Shown: positions 63,433 through 64,000 of the stretch, piece after piece
Layout: each line of letters opens with the position of its first letter
Position numbering within the stretch: the stretch's first letter is position 1
Source: Bradyrhizobiaceae bacterium
GTDB lineage: Bacteria > Pseudomonadota > Alphaproteobacteria > Rhizobiales > Xanthobacteraceae
DNA length: 64,000 bases
Direction of reading: 5' to 3'
Assembly: GCA_003963145.1 (NCBI GenBank)
Contig: RXJJ01000022.1
Coordinates: 62,001 to 126,000 of the forward strand
Position numbers and translations under genes: made by a program
Notes under the pieces: model-generated
Database searches by the model: none
What the model was told of the DNA's origin: nothing
Seen by the model: the letters and a program-made list of their open reading frames with translations, nothing else

Positions 63433-63494
63433 TTAACCATGCGCTTCTTCCCGGTAGCGTTTATTTTCGGTGAAGACACGCGCCTCATGGTTAA
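63433..63494. promoter_or_regulatory. Inverted pair of CtrA half-sites (TTAACCAT)
   Basis: TTAACCAT at 63433-63440 and its reverse complement ATGGTTAA at 63487-63494 face each other in the region between the divergent L,D-transpeptidase and cheZ genes. TTAACCAT is the half-site form of the CtrA box. CtrA also governs flagellar and chemotaxis genes, so the fit with cheZ is sensible. Binding is not proven. Confidence 0.45.
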
Positions 63495-63594
63495 TCGTTC
63501 GTTCCGCGATACCGGCGAGCTTACGGATCTCACTGCTGCAACGGTGCGTTAAACCGCGCGCGATATAACGTTCCACTGATTTTGGGGGGACTTC

Positions 63595-64000
63595 ATGGCT
63601 ATTCAGCGCAAGCGTTTTCGTGTCGAGGACATGCAGTTTGACGACATGGAGGCGAACGAGCGGTCCGGCATGGACCTTCCCATACACGAGATGATCATGA
63701 GCGAACTGCGCGCCATCCGCGATCAAATGGGGCGTCCGCTGCAAAGCGCCGAAGTCAGCAAAACCGAACAGGACGACAAGCACGACGCGATCGAGGTGCA
63801 GGCCGCGCTCGACGTCTATCGCGCGCAGATCGCGCAATGCGAAAAGCTGAAGGTCGAACTCGACCTCATCCACGACGCGATCAACCGCACCAAGCTCGAA
63901 ATCGCCGTGCTGCATGTCTCAAGCTTCGACGGCGAGGAGATGACGAAGGTGACCGGCGAGCTCGGCGCCATCGTCGGCGGCACGGAACGGGCCACCGAGC
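63595..64000 (+). CDS. cheZ: CheZ-like chemotaxis phosphatase (3' end outside window)
   Basis: The first 135 codons are seen from an ATG with GGGGGGA upstream. The product begins MAIQRKRFRVEDMQFDDME and is strongly helical, with coiled-coil heptads (AALDVYRAQIAQCEKLKVELDLIHDAINRTKLEIAVLH) then EEMTKVTGELGAIVGGTERATE, which resembles the four-helix bundle part of alphaproteobacterial CheZ. CheZ dephosphorylates CheY, and an orphan CheY gene exists at 28.9 kb. The catalytic Asp/Gln region lies beyond the window edge, so the call is not certain. Confidence 0.65.
   Translation, partial: MAIQRKRFRVEDMQFDDMEANERSGMDLPIHEMIMSELRAIRDQMGRPLQSAEVSKTEQDDKHDAIEVQAALDVYRAQIAQCEKLKVELDLIHDAINRTKLEIAVLHVSSFDGEEMTKVTGELGAIVGGTERATE

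Noticed and set aside
1-64000. CRISPR arrays, tRNA or rRNA genes, insertion sequences, prophage, toxin-antitoxin or defence islands
   Set aside because: I looked through the gaps and gene list and found no repeat-spacer array, no tRNA-like sequence, no transposase, integrase or phage gene and no recognisable defence gene.

Overview
The window is chromosomal DNA from an alphaproteobacterium, most likely of the Bradyrhizobiaceae/Nitrobacteraceae (Afipia, Rhodopseudomonas, Nitrobacter, Bradyrhizobium). This rests on high GC, the uvrC-pgsA-moaD-moaE and rsmE-hisZ-hisG orders, a 325-residue HisG paired with HisZ, CtrA-type sites, alphaproteobacterial small families (DUF2093, DUF4170, DUF6101), palindromic intergenic repeats typical of the group, and a fluoroacetate dehalogenase homologue whose residue numbering matches the Rhodopseudomonas palustris enzyme as I remember it. 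I saw no rRNA, tRNA, CRISPR, insertion sequence or prophage. Both edges cut genes: an HD-GYP protein on the left and a CheZ-like protein on the right.

Layout. 0-6 kb: HD-GYP protein, UbiK-like protein, lgt with a MidA-type methyltransferase and pgeF, a lipoprotein, prs. 6-10.4 kb: YbjN protein, proC, and a tightly overlapped marR / OmpR-type regulator / EnvZ-type kinase operon on the minus strand. 10.6-17.4 kb: branched-chain aminotransferase, then the overlapped minus-strand operon uvrC, pgsA, moaD, moaE, prmB, then an outer-membrane beta-barrel protein behind a perfect CtrA box, and a cold shock protein. 17.5-21.1 kb: rlmJ, RNase T2, several small secreted proteins and a tautomerase. 21.2-25 kb: hisS (with a low-GC internal segment) and an isolated TadG/TadE pair. 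25-29.4 kb: omega-transaminase, degenerate EAL protein, HAD phosphatase, CheY. 29.5-38.4 kb: ribF, ileS, lspA, a secreted protein, an active/inactive pair of M16 peptidases, arfB. 38.6-47.7 kb: mutL, rsmD, a pseudouridine synthase with a very long disordered tail, tadA, GNAT, fluoroacetate dehalogenase homologue, purD, xseA. 47.7-55.9 kb: DUF2093, then an overlapped envelope and lipid A operon (pmbA, inositol-monophosphatase-like, DUF4170, DUF374 acyltransferase, waaA, lpxK), DUF6101, ubiA and a secreted protein. 56-64 kb: rsmE, hisZ-hisG, a GT2/YdjC-deacetylase pair, DUF2076, L,D-transpeptidase, cheZ.

How the genes work together. Most of the window is housekeeping: translation (ileS, hisS, prmB, rsmD, rsmE, rlmJ, rluB-like, tadA, arfB), DNA repair (uvrC, mutL, xseA), precursor synthesis (prs, proC, ilvE, purD, hisZ, hisG, ribF, moaD/E) and envelope assembly (lgt, lspA, lpxK, waaA, pgsA, L,D-transpeptidase, pgeF). 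CtrA-type sites near the beta-barrel gene and between the transpeptidase and cheZ suggest cell-cycle or motility control of envelope and chemotaxis genes.

I found no clear defence system or novel cassette. The most distinctive items are the fluoroacetate dehalogenase homologue, the GT2/YdjC pair that resembles lipid A hexosamine modification systems, the M16 peptidase pair, the compositional mosaic in hisS, and the duplicated Arg-rich tail of the pseudouridine synthase.
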